Assembly: GCA_964631865.1 (NCBI GenBank)
Contig: CAZWAK010000010.1
Location: 19,066-83,065 of the forward strand
DNA: 64,000 bases
Origin: JAFDVL01 sp964631865
GTDB lineage: Bacteria; Acidobacteriota; Blastocatellia; RBC074
Reading direction: 5' to 3'
Of this stretch, positions 9,618 through 16,332 are shown in pieces. Made by a program: the position numbers and the translations under genes. The notes below the pieces were generated by a model, which was given only the letters and a program-made list of their open reading frames with translations, did not search any database and was not told where the DNA came from. Numbering within the stretch: position 1 is the stretch's first letter; each line of letters begins with the position of its first letter.

Positions 9618-10718
9618 ATGCACATTCCATTACTTGATCTGCACGCGCAACTTGCGCCGCTTCGAGACGCAATCAACGCCGCGATTCAGCGTGTTTTGGA
9701 TTCCGGCGTGTTTATTTTGGGGCCGGAAGTCGAAGCCCTTGAGAAAGAAATCGCCGCGTATTCCCAATGCCAGTTCGGCGTCGGCGTCACATCGGGCACG
9801 GATGCGTTACTGGTCGCCTTGATGGCGATAGACATTGAGCCAGGCGATGAAGTTATCACCACGCCATTTAGTTTTTTTGCCACCGCTGGTTCTATTGCGC
9901 GCTTACAGGCCAAACCCGTTTTCGTAGACATCGAACCTGACAGCTTCAATCTCGATCCCACCCAAATCGAAGCTGCCATCACGCCCCGCACCAAAGCAAT
10001 TCTGCCGGTTCATCTGTTCGGGCAAATGGCCGAAATGGAACCGATTATGGCGCTGGCCGAGAAGCACAAGCTTTATGTCATCGAAGACGCGGCACAAGCG
10101 ATTGGCGCAGAATATAAAGGCCGTCGCGCCGGTTCCATCGGGCATTTTGGCTGTTTCAGTTTTTACCCATCAAAGAATTTAGGCTGTCCCGGCGATGGCG
10201 GGATGGTGACGACGAATGATGCAACATTGGCCGCGCGTGTCAAAGCCTTACGGAATCACGGTTCGACCACAAAGTATTATCACCAGGAAGTTGGCGGCAA
10301 CTTTCGCCTGGATGCGTTACAAGCTGCCATCCTGCGCGTCAAGCTGAAATACTTGGACGATTGGACAGCCGCGCGCCAACATAACGCGGCAATCTATCGG
10401 CGCAACTGTACGACGAACGGCTCGCTTGTCTTGCCGGTTGAGCTTGAGCATCGTCGTCACGTTTACAATCAGTTTGTCGTTCGTTCACAACGACGAGACC
10501 TGCTCCTTGACAATTTGAAAGCGCAGCAGATTGGCTGCGAGATTTATTATCCCCTGCCGTTGCCTTTGCAGGAATGCTTTGCGGGTCTCGGCTATCGGGA
10601 AGGCGATTTCCCGATAGCCGAAGCCGCCGCGAATGAAGTTTTAGCGTTACCCATTTATCCTGAACTCACCGAAGAACAAATTCAGCAAGTTGTTTTAGCC
10701 ACGAATTCCACGAATTAG
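9618..10718 (+). CDS. DegT/DnrJ/EryC1/StrS family sugar aminotransferase
   Basis: 366 residues, PLP-dependent transaminase of nucleotide-linked keto sugars. N-terminal MHIPLLDLHAQLAPL is typical; the PLP-contact segment is YVIEDAAQAIGAEY and the Schiff-base lysine is in CFSFYPSKNLGCPGDGGM. It may make an amino sugar for the neighbouring polysaccharide. The start at 9618 lies 7 bases after a family A arm and has no clear Shine-Dalgarno. The last codons (LATNSTN, then TAG) are encoded by the left arm of the next family A element, so the repeat supplies the C-terminus and stop. Confidence 0.9.
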   Translation: MHIPLLDLHAQLAPLRDAINAAIQRVLDSGVFILGPEVEALEKEIAAYSQCQFGVGVTSGTDALLVALMAIDIEPGDEVITTPFSFFATAGSIARLQAKPVFVDIEPDSFNLDPTQIEAAITPRTKAILPVHLFGQMAEMEPIMALAEKHKLYVIEDAAQAIGAEYKGRRAGSIGHFGCFSFYPSKNLGCPGDGGMVTTNDATLAARVKALRNHGSTTKYYHQEVGGNFRLDALQAAILRVKLKYLDDWTAARQHNAAIYRRNCTTNGSLVLPVELEHRRHVYNQFVVRSQRRDLLLDNLKAQQIGCEIYYPLPLPLQECFAGLGYREGDFPIAEAAANEVLALPIYPELTEEQIQQVVLATNSTN

Positions 10719-11158
10719 CACGAATTATTTTGGGGCTGAAAGGGGGAAATTGTTTTCAAAACCCAACTCGTTAAGGGCTATGAAATCCTTCTTCCCCTAA
10801 TGCAATAAAATTCGTGAGAATTCGTGAAATTCGTGGCAAAAAGAATCAGCAAGTTGTTTTGGCCACGAATTCCACGAATTAGCACGAATTTCTTTGGACT
10901 AAAGGAAGAGAGGTATTCGTCTCTCACCAAGTTACCTTGGGAAAGATTTGTTTACCTTCCCCGCCTCAAAATAATTCGTGAGAATTCGTGAAATTCGTGG
11001 CAAAAAGGATCAGCAAGTTGTTTTGACCACGAATTAGCACGAATTTCTTTGAACTAGGGGAAGAGAGATATTTGTCTCTCACCAGTTTAATTGAGGAAAG
11101 ATCAGTTTACTTTTCCCACCTCAAAACAATTCGTGTCAATTCGTGGAATTCGTGGCAA
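10683..11158. repeat. Tandem array of three family A elements carrying a gene 3' end (164-base unit)
   Basis: The 14-base string CAGCAAGTTGTTTT, which is the end of the DegT gene at 10683, recurs at 10847 and 11011, each time directly before a family A left arm. Units are therefore 164 bases and include a scrap of coding DNA. Arms: 10698-10728/10808-10839, 10861-10890/10973-11003, 11026-11046/11128-11158. The third left arm has lost one word. This fills the gap 10719-11179. Confidence 0.88.
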
Positions 11159-11179
11159 AAAAGAAAGGAATCGCCCCGT

Positions 11180-11563
11180 ATGAATACCGAGAAAAGCAAC
11201 CTGATTTACCCCGAACTCTCGTTCAAAATCGTCGGCTTGGCGATGGAAGTGCATCGGGTCTTGGGCTTTGGGTTTCTGGAAAAAGTCTATGAAAACGCGC
11301 TGATGGTGTTATGCGAACGCGATGGCATTCCCGCGCAGCAACAAGCCATAATAAAAGTACATTTTCTGGGGCACGTCGTCGGAGAATTTGTGGCTGACAT
11401 GCTGATCGAAGGGAAGATCATCCTGGAATTGAAATCCTGCGAAAGCCTATCGAATGCTCATCGCGCCCAAACGCTCAATTATCTGAAGGCGACTGGCCTG
11501 AAATTGGCGATCCTGATCAACTTCGGCAAAAAGAGCCTGGAGTATGAGCGGATCGTGTTGTAG
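11180..11563 (+). CDS. GxxExxY family protein, PD-(D/E)XK nuclease fold
   Basis: 127 residues from ATG 11180; an upstream in-frame start at 11072 only translates repeat DNA. The name-giving motif is GFLEKVYENAL (GxxExxY). The nuclease core is readable as VADMLIEGKIILELKS: an Asp, then E-L-K, the PD-(D/E)XK catalytic signature (Pfam PDDEXK_3). Biological role of the family is not established. The gene is bracketed exactly by a family A right arm (11128-11158) on its left and a left arm (11570-11600) on its right, 21 and 6 bases from the coding ends. That bracket makes it the best candidate for a protein acting on, or carried by, these repeats; this is inference. Confidence 0.85.
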   Translation: MNTEKSNLIYPELSFKIVGLAMEVHRVLGFGFLEKVYENALMVLCERDGIPAQQQAIIKVHFLGHVVGEFVADMLIEGKIILELKSCESLSNAHRAQTLNYLKATGLKLAILINFGKKSLEYERIVL

Positions 11564-11569
11564 GTTTCT

Positions 11570-11802
11570 GGCCACGAATTCCACGAATGAGCACGAATTT
11601 TTTAAGCTTGAGGATGGGAAGCGTCAGGTTCTCATCTGCACCGAATTGTGGTGGGAGAGGCATTCAACTGAGTTGCTCTCCGCGAACATAAACGTCAGAG
11701 CATAAAAAGACATCCAACTCAATGTCCCACCCCACATAGAATCCAATCTTTCCCCTTCTATGAGAAAAGAAATTCGTGAAGATTCGTGGAATTCGTGGCA
11801 AA
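11570..11802. repeat. Family A inverted-repeat element, long interior
   Basis: Left arm 11570-11600 starts 6 bases after the GxxExxY stop; right arm 11770-11802. The interior is about 170 bases with no ORF. The stretch 11803-12011 has no gene or arm that I can identify. Confidence 0.85.
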
Positions 11803-12011
11803 ACACCTTCTCTCACAACCATGATTGTTCCTTTTTCAAGGAACCGTCACCAAGAAACACGCAACCTTCCTTGCAAAAGAAGCAACGATGCCAGTTTTCC
11901 GAGCAACAATTCCACTAGAAGAAGCAACCTTGTCGGTCAGAATCCCTCGGTTGAATGCTTGAGACCCAACATTCTGTCCAGCAGATGGTCTTTTCTCTCT
12001 TCCACCCCAGG

Positions 12012-12042
12012 AAATTCGTGCAGATTCAGGGACTTCGTGGCA
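12012..12042. repeat. Orphan family A right arm
   Basis: A right arm with altered middle word (TTCAGGGACTTCG) and no matching left arm upstream to 11803. Confidence 0.7.
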
Positions 12043-12055
12043 AAGAAACCAGAAG

Positions 12056-12197
12056 CCACAAATTCCACGAATTTTCACGAAAGATTTTGCGATGGGGAAA
12101 GGGAACTGAATTCTCTCAAGAGAACACTAGGTGAGGAAAAATATCGCCCTTTCCCTAAGACCAAGAAATTCGTGCAGATTCGTGGAATTCGTGGCAA
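12056..12197. repeat. Family A inverted-repeat element
   Basis: Left arm 12056-12080 and right arm 12166-12197, ending 84 bases before the hypothetical gene at 12281. The 11564-12280 gap is made up of this, the orphan arm and the long element at 11570. Confidence 0.8.
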
Positions 12198-12280
12198 AAA
12201 TAAAACATTCCTGTGCTATGCTCCGCCGTGCAACCCGCTCGTAGGCCCCCTCCAAATCTCTTTTCCTATGGAGGTAAAGC

Positions 12281-12751
12281 ATGCCTGAATCAATCAGCGC
12301 CACCTTATCGGCAACGACACGAGACGAAATTCTCACTGATATCAACGCGATCAAACAGCAACTGCCGTTTTTGATAGACCTGACGACCGAAGAGCGGCGC
12401 GGCTTAACAAAAATGGGCGACAAATCCAGCGCCTTCGTCACCAAAGCGTTAGAGGTCGCCACCCAAAATCCCGACTTCCTGCCGCGTGCCTTCAACGTCG
12501 AAGAAATGCGCAAGGATGTCGAATTGATGCAGATGCTGCAACCGATATTGATGGTAGTGAACCAATTGCAGGATTTGATCGAAGACACCTATATGCAAGT
12601 CGGCAGCGAAGCCTATTCGGCAGCGTTGACCGTGTACAACTACGCCAAGAATTCGCCATCGGGCACAGCGTTAGAAGGCGTCGCCGAAGAACTCGGTCGC
12701 CGCTTCGCGCGCAAGCCACGACAAACGGAAACGAAAACAAACGGCAAGTAA
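12281..12751 (+). CDS. Hypothetical helical protein, parent of the truncated copies downstream
   Basis: 156 residues with a good ribosome binding site (GGAGG 9 bases before ATG 12281). No transmembrane segment. Sequence is strongly helical: residues 20-50 LTDINAIKQQLPFLIDLTTEERRGLTKMGDKS, then KALEVATQNPDFLPRAFNVEEMRKDVELMQML, then GSEAYSAALTVYNYAKNSPSGTALEGVAEEL, and a basic tail. I do not recognise a named family. It lies between a family A right arm (12166-12197) and a left arm (12759). Two 5'-truncated copies (14423-14631, 15841-16136) and a tail remnant (15571-15608) follow within 4 kb. Confidence 0.8.
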   Translation: MPESISATLSATTRDEILTDINAIKQQLPFLIDLTTEERRGLTKMGDKSSAFVTKALEVATQNPDFLPRAFNVEEMRKDVELMQMLQPILMVVNQLQDLIEDTYMQVGSEAYSAALTVYNYAKNSPSGTALEGVAEELGRRFARKPRQTETKTNGK

Positions 12752-12758
12752 TAAAGAA

Positions 12759-12875
12759 GCCACGAATTTGACGAATGAACACGTGTGACCTGGGCCGAAA
12801 GAAGAGCGGTCTCTGTACTTCTCAACAAGTAAAGAGAAAAGGCCACCCGTGAAGAGATGTGAAATTCGTGACGAA
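12759..12875. repeat. Degenerate family A element
   Basis: Left arm at 12759-12784 is clear but mutated; the right arm is reduced to a GAAATTCGTGACGAAAA-like stretch at 12860-12875. It starts 7 bases after the stop of the hypothetical gene, the same place as the arms after its copies. Confidence 0.6.
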
Positions 12876-12889
12876 AACTTATTCTCATA

Positions 12890-12928
12890 CAGGTCAATGC
12901 CGGGTACCAAACAATCCGCATTGACCTG
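12890..12928. repeat. Perfect 11-base inverted repeat before a toxin-antitoxin pair
   Basis: CAGGTCAATGC (12890-12900) and GCATTGACCTG (12918-12928), 17-base loop, 57 bases before the antitoxin ATG at 12986. It could be an operator for the antitoxin or a weak terminator; nothing in the sequence decides. Confidence 0.6.
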
Positions 12929-12985
12929 TTTGCGTAGAGCCATTACTCTTTTCCCTGAAACGAAGCGTGAAAGGGGAACCACCAA

Positions 12986-13213
12986 ATGTCCGCCGTCGAA
13001 GAGAAAATCATAGCGCGCGTCCAAATTCTGTCGCCAGAGAAACAGGCGAAAGTATTGGCGTTTGTCGAAGCGTTGATCCCCGCCGCAGAGGCTTCCTGGC
13101 TGGATCAAATCAGTGCCATTTTTAGTGATATTTCTGAGGAAGAATGGAATCATCTTCCGACAGATGGGGCCGCGAATCTGGATCATTATTTGTATGGGGC
13201 ACCGAAGAAATGA
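12986..13213 (+). CDS. Antitoxin of PIN toxin-antitoxin pair 1
   Basis: 75 residues with AAAGGGG upstream. Residues 1-35 (MSAVEEKIIARVQILSPEKQAKVLAFVEALI) resemble the helical N-terminus of small DUF2281-type antitoxins; the C-terminus ends LDHYLYGAPKK. The stop overlaps the toxin start (ATGA at 13210-13213), the usual coupling in such pairs. The DHYLYG end recurs in two other antitoxins of this window. Expected to bind and inhibit the PIN protein and to repress its own operon. Confidence 0.78.
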   Translation: MSAVEEKIIARVQILSPEKQAKVLAFVEALIPAAEASWLDQISAIFSDISEEEWNHLPTDGAANLDHYLYGAPKK

Positions 13214-13617
13214 CGCCGCTTTTCGTAGATGCAAACTACTGGGTAGCTTTCATTAATCCCAAAGATCAGTGGCATGCCAGAGCGGTGACCGTTGGCACGG
13301 CAGTGGCGCAGAGGCCATGGGTAATGACCGAATCTGTCTTGATTGAAGTGTTAAATTACTTTGGCGAATTCGGAGAGAAGTTTCGTTTGCGAAGTGCGCA
13401 GATGATCCAAATGGTGGTGAACTCCTCCAAGCTCGAAGTGGTGGAGCAAACCCGCGCGAGCTTTCTCGCCGGAGTGGAGCTATATCAGGCACGCCCCGAT
13501 AAAGGCTATAGTCTGACAGATTGTATTACGATGAACCTGATGCGGGAGCGCAATATCACGGAAATCCTGACCCATGACCATCATTTTACCCAGGAAGGAT
13601 TCACCATTCTGCTCTAG
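13210..13617 (+). CDS. PIN domain ribonuclease toxin, VapC type (pair 1)
   Basis: 135 residues, start at ATG 13210 by overlap with the antitoxin stop; longer upstream readings of the frame lie inside the antitoxin. Acidic active-site residues are in place: LFVDANYW, TESVLIEVLNYF, GYSLTDCITMNLM, and the closing LTHDHHFTQEGF. VapC-like proteins cleave RNA, often tRNA. Forms a module with 12986-13213. Confidence 0.88.
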   Translation: MTPLFVDANYWVAFINPKDQWHARAVTVGTAVAQRPWVMTESVLIEVLNYFGEFGEKFRLRSAQMIQMVVNSSKLEVVEQTRASFLAGVELYQARPDKGYSLTDCITMNLMRERNITEILTHDHHFTQEGFTILL

Positions 13618-13699
13618 GCTAAAACACGTGCCAGCAAAATCTGGTTGTTTGCAATTCTGTGATCTCCGGGTGGAAAGACGCGCGCAAGGATGAGGAAAG

Positions 13700-13731
13700 A
13701 AATTCGTGAACATTCGTGAAATTCGTGGCAA
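13700..13731. repeat. Orphan family A right arm before DUF433 gene
   Basis: A complete right arm ending 11 bases before the ATG at 13743; no left arm between 13618 and 13700. Confidence 0.78.
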
Positions 13732-13742
13732 ACTGAATAACA

Positions 13743-13976
13743 ATGAAGCAGGAAACCCTGATAAACCGAATCACTTTTAATCCCAACCAATGCGGTGGGC
13801 GTCCCTGCATTCGCGGCATGCGGATTCGTGTTAAAGATGTGCTGGACATGTTAGCGGGAGGCGCATCCGAGCAGGAGATATTGCAAGATTTCCCCTATTT
13901 AGAAGCCGCCGATATTCGAGCCTGTTTAGAATATGCCGCCGCACAAGTTGACCATGCGGTCGTATTGGCGGCGTGA
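13743..13976 (+). CDS. DUF433 family antitoxin (pair 2)
   Basis: 77 residues. The body INRITFNPNQCGGRPCIRGMRIRVKDVLDMLAGGASEQEILQDFPYLEAADIRACLEYAA is a canonical DUF433 (VapB45-like) winged-helix antitoxin sequence. Its translation start follows the orphan family A arm at 13700-13731. The next gene is a DUF5615 PIN-like toxin 31 bases on, the usual partner of DUF433. Confidence 0.9.
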   Translation: MKQETLINRITFNPNQCGGRPCIRGMRIRVKDVLDMLAGGASEQEILQDFPYLEAADIRACLEYAAAQVDHAVVLAA

Positions 13977-14007
13977 TCAAGAATGAGAACGGTAAGTACA
14001 TTGCGGG

Positions 14008-14337
14008 ATGAAATTTCTTGTGGATGCCCAATTACCGCCTGCCCTAGCGCGTTGGTTAGTCGCGCAGGGATCTGAAGCGCAACACGTTGAAGAATTGGGA
14101 TTGCGGGACGCCGAAGACCGGGAAATTTGGACAGAGGCGATGAAGCTGAACGCGATTATTGTGACGAAAGATGAAGATTTTGCTGTTCGTGCAGGACGAG
14201 AACCCTTTTCTCCTGTGATTGTTTGGTTAAGAATTGGAAATGCCACGAATCGGGTACTGCTGCAATGGCTGGAACCTCGCTGGGGACAAGTCGTAACGCT
14301 GCTGACAGCAGGGCACCGATTAATTGAGGTTCGATGA
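14008..14337 (+). CDS. DUF5615 PIN-like toxin (pair 2)
   Basis: 109 residues. MKFLVDAQLPPALARWL at the N-terminus gives the first acidic residue, AEDREIW and IVTKDEDF the others; HRLIEVR closes it. This matches the DUF5615 (Mut7-C-like PIN) family, paired here with DUF433. No ribosome binding site stands out; translation may be coupled to the upstream gene. Confidence 0.88.
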   Translation: MKFLVDAQLPPALARWLVAQGSEAQHVEELGLRDAEDREIWTEAMKLNAIIVTKDEDFAVRAGREPFSPVIVWLRIGNATNRVLLQWLEPRWGQVVTLLTAGHRLIEVR

Positions 14338-14386
14338 GGGCGGCAGGCAGAATAGAAGAAGCGCCGTGCAGCTTCGATGAGAAAAG

Positions 14387-14420
14387 AAATTCGTGCCCAT
14401 TCGTGGAATTCGTGGCAAAA
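14387..14420. repeat. Orphan family A right arm fused to a truncated gene copy
   Basis: Right arm without left partner. Homology to the gene at 12281 begins within about three bases after its terminal A-run, so the arm marks the truncation point. Confidence 0.82.
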
Positions 14421-14422
14421 AA

Positions 14423-14631
14423 ATGCCACCCAAAATCCCGACTTCCTGCCGCGCGCCTTCAACATCGAAGAAATGCGCAAGGACAGCGAAGCCTATTCGG
14501 CAGCATTGACCGTCTACAACTACGCCAAGAGTTCGCCGTCAGGCACCGCATTGGAAGGCGTGGCGGAAGAATTAGGCCGCCGCTTCGCGCGCAAGCCACG
14601 ACAAACGGAAACGAAAACAAACGGCAAATAA
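14423..14631 (+). pseudogene. Truncated, internally deleted copy of the 12281 hypothetical gene
   Basis: Encodes ATQNPDFLPRAFNIEEMRKD and then SEAYSAALTVYNYAKSS to the normal end. The first 59 or so residues are missing and replaced by the family A arm, and 29 codons are deleted in frame between EEMRKD and SEAY. The 3' end and the left arm 5 bases after its stop match the arrangement of the parent gene. An ORF can be read through the arm from 14377, but that start translates repeat DNA. Confidence 0.82.
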
Positions 14632-14636
14632 TCATT

Positions 14637-14765
14637 CGCCACGAATTTCACGAAAGAACACGAATTCTTGAGGGAGAGAGAGTTGTGAGTATTTCCGCTA
14701 AGAAGAAAGTCCACAGCTTACTTGAACAAAAGCCCATTCGTGAAAATTCGTGAAATTCGTGGCAA
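14637..14765. repeat. Family A inverted-repeat element
   Basis: Left arm 14637-14668 and right arm 14735-14765. The interior is almost the same as that of the element at 15614-15741, so the two are recent duplicates. Confidence 0.87.
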
Positions 14766-14788
14766 ACTATTCTCATCCGTAGTTATTT

Positions 14789-15103
14789 GTGAGATGGATG
14801 GCAAACAAGATTATGGCAACACCCTCAATCATCGAAGTTCAACAAGGAATTTGGATTGATGCAGCTTTGTTAGAAGAAGCAGGACTGAGCGAACAGTATC
14901 GGATTGTCGTTGAGCCGGGAAGTATCCGTATTCTTCCTTTGACCAAACCAACTGTGCGCGAAACCGCATTGGCTCCAGCGTGGGAAACATTCCGTCAGAT
15001 GGGGACGGGCGCACAGTCTGGGACTTTATCCAACACGGCAGCCCAGCATGACAAATATTTATATGGGGGGGACGCTAATATCGCAGGTGATGAGCCAGCA
15101 TGA
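14789..15103 (+). CDS. AbrB/MazE-like antitoxin (pair 3)
   Basis: 104 residues from 14789; in-frame ATGs at 14798 and 14813 are alternatives, and the one at 14813 (MATPSIIEV) would suit the domain best. Residues 10-50 (IIEVQQGIWIDAALLEEAGLSEQYRIVVEPGSIRILP) read as a swapped-hairpin AbrB/MazE DNA-binding domain. Near the C-terminus is HDKYLYG, similar to the ends of antitoxins 1 and 4 although the N-terminal domains differ. The stop overlaps the toxin ATG at 15100. Confidence 0.78.
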   Translation: MRWMANKIMATPSIIEVQQGIWIDAALLEEAGLSEQYRIVVEPGSIRILPLTKPTVRETALAPAWETFRQMGTGAQSGTLSNTAAQHDKYLYGGDANIAGDEPA

Positions 15104-15516
15104 TCTCCATTTTTGTAGATACCAGTGCCTGGGCCGCGATTGCCGATAGCGCCGATCAATATCATGAAGTGGCCTTGCTCGTGCAGGAAGAAATCGCAGG
15201 AAAATATCAGTTAGTCATCAGCAATTACATTCTGGATGAAGCGTTTACCTTACTTTTGATGAATGTCGGGTATCAACGTACTTTTGAGTTCAAACAGAAG
15301 CTGGAGGTATTGATACAGGCAGGGATTTTGCAGGTCGTTTGGGTGACAGCGGAGTTCGCCGAAGAGGCTTGGCAGGTCTTCGAACAGTTCAATACAGACA
15401 AGCACTGGTCTTTCACGGATTGTGTTTCTTATGTGGTGATGAAGCGATATGGCATTGTGGAAGCCTTTACCTTTGATCACCATTTCAAGCAGATGGGCTT
15501 CCTGTGCCATCCTTGA
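15100..15516 (+). CDS. PIN domain ribonuclease toxin, VapC type (pair 3)
   Basis: 138 residues, ATGA overlap with the antitoxin. Active-site segments: IFVDTSAWAA, NYILDEAFTLLL, HWSFTDCVSYVVM, TFDHHFKQMGF. The Asp-Thr-Ser-Ala-Trp opening is classical for VapC. Nothing looks disrupted. Confidence 0.9.
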   Translation: MISIFVDTSAWAAIADSADQYHEVALLVQEEIAGKYQLVISNYILDEAFTLLLMNVGYQRTFEFKQKLEVLIQAGILQVVWVTAEFAEEAWQVFEQFNTDKHWSFTDCVSYVVMKRYGIVEAFTFDHHFKQMGFLCHP

Positions 15517-15570
15517 AAGTACGTCCTAGTCGGATTGATAGAGGTCGTGCAACTATCCGAATAAACTGCG

Positions 15571-15608
15571 AGTCACGCCAGACGGAAGCGAAAACGAACG
15601 GCAAATAA
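15571..15608 (+). pseudogene. 3' tail remnant of the 12281 hypothetical gene
   Basis: About 38 bases matching the last codons (QTETKTNGK, stop) of the hypothetical gene and the few bases after it, directly before the family A left arm at 15614. It shows that the unit [gene tail + family A element] was duplicated. The rest of 15517-15840 is family A sequence plus a short unassigned stretch. Confidence 0.7.
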
Positions 15609-15613
15609 TGATT

Positions 15614-15741
15614 CGCCACGAATTCCACGAATCTGCACGAATTCTTGCGGGAAAGAAAGTTGTGAGTATTTCCGCTAAGAAGAAAGTCCACAGCTTACTT
15701 GAACAAAAGCCCATTCGTGAAAATTCGTGAAATTCGTGGCA
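15614..15741. repeat. Family A inverted-repeat element (duplicate of 14637-14765)
   Basis: Left arm 15614-15642, right arm 15711-15741, interior shared with the element at 14637. Confidence 0.87.
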
Positions 15742-15802
15742 GAAAAACCCATCCATCACAGTCCCCGAAGTTAGAATTAAACTGCTTCCCCTCGATAAGA
15801 AA

Positions 15803-15836
15803 AGAAATTCGTGCAGATTCGTGGAATTCGTGGCAA
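15803..15836. repeat. Orphan family A right arm fused to a truncated gene copy
   Basis: Same situation as 14387-14420: right arm, A-run, then homology to the 12281 gene starting at the same codon. Confidence 0.82.
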
Positions 15837-15840
15837 AAAA

Positions 15841-16136
15841 ATGCCATACAAAATCCCGACCTCCTGCCGCGTGCCTTCAACATCGAAGAAATGCGCAAGG
15901 ACGTCGAATTGATGCAAATGCTGCAACCAATTCTGATGGTGATAAACCAATTGCAGGATTTGATCGAAGACACCTATGTGCAAGTCGGCAGCGAAGCCTA
16001 CACGGCAGCGTTGACCGTTTATAACTACGCGAAGAATTCGCCATCGGGCACGGCGTTGGAAGGCGTGGCGGAAGAATTGGGCCGCCGCTTCGCGCGCAAA
16101 CCACGGACGACGGAACCAAAAACGAATGGGAAATAA
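15841..16136 (+). pseudogene. 5'-truncated copy of the 12281 hypothetical gene
   Basis: Reads AIQNPDLLPRAFNIEEMRKD and continues to the normal C-terminus (RKPRTTEPKTNGK). Unlike the copy at 14423 it keeps the central MLQPILMVINQLQDLIEDTYVQVG segment. It lacks the N-terminal 59 or so residues; the join is to the family A right arm at the same codon as in the other truncated copy. Most changes from the parent are conservative or silent, so the divergence may predate the truncation. Confidence 0.82.
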
Positions 16137-16163
16137 GTAGCTCGGAAAACGAAAAACACATAA

Positions 16164-16208
16164 CAAAAGGGAATGACCTCTCTGCGATCAGAAAGTTTTT
16201 CCCTTTTG
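16164..16208. repeat. 9-base inverted repeat
   Basis: CAAAAGGGA (16164-16172) and TCCCTTTTG (16200-16208), 27-base loop, between the last truncated gene copy and the terminator at 16217. Confidence 0.45.
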
Positions 16209-16216
16209 ATTCCTAC

Positions 16217-16258
16217 AGGCCAACGTGTCATGCAGTTCAGCCGACATTGGCCTTTTTT
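16217..16258 (+). terminator. Rho-independent terminator before the pse operon
   Basis: AGGCCAA (16217-16223) pairs with TTGGCCT (16247-16253); TGTC and GACA extend the stem inside a 2-base bulge. A run of six T follows the stem (16253-16258). It would stop transcription from the repeat and toxin-antitoxin region before the sugar operon that starts at 16333. Confidence 0.72.
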
Positions 16259-16332
16259 CATAAGCAGCAATTGCCCCTATACTTCCAAATGGCCCAGGTC
16301 CTGGAGTCGTCAATATTTTGAGAGACTATTCG

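Noticed and set aside
9183..11158. Regularly spaced repeats that might be a CRISPR array
   Set aside because: The repeated part includes the would-be spacers, which are nearly the same in neighbouring units, and no cas genes occur. It is a tandem array of inverted-repeat elements.
11776..12288. ORFs with RGIRGK, NSWNSWQ or HEFHE strings near family A arms
   Set aside because: These strings are just the six translations of the CACGAATT words; the ORFs have no sequence beyond repeat and spacer.
8917..16136. Integron with attC sites and toxin-antitoxin cassettes
   Set aside because: No integrase gene and no attC core (RYYYAAC/GTTRRRY) at the arm ends; all arms are made of CACGAAT words. Only the cassette-like layout is kept as a hypothesis.
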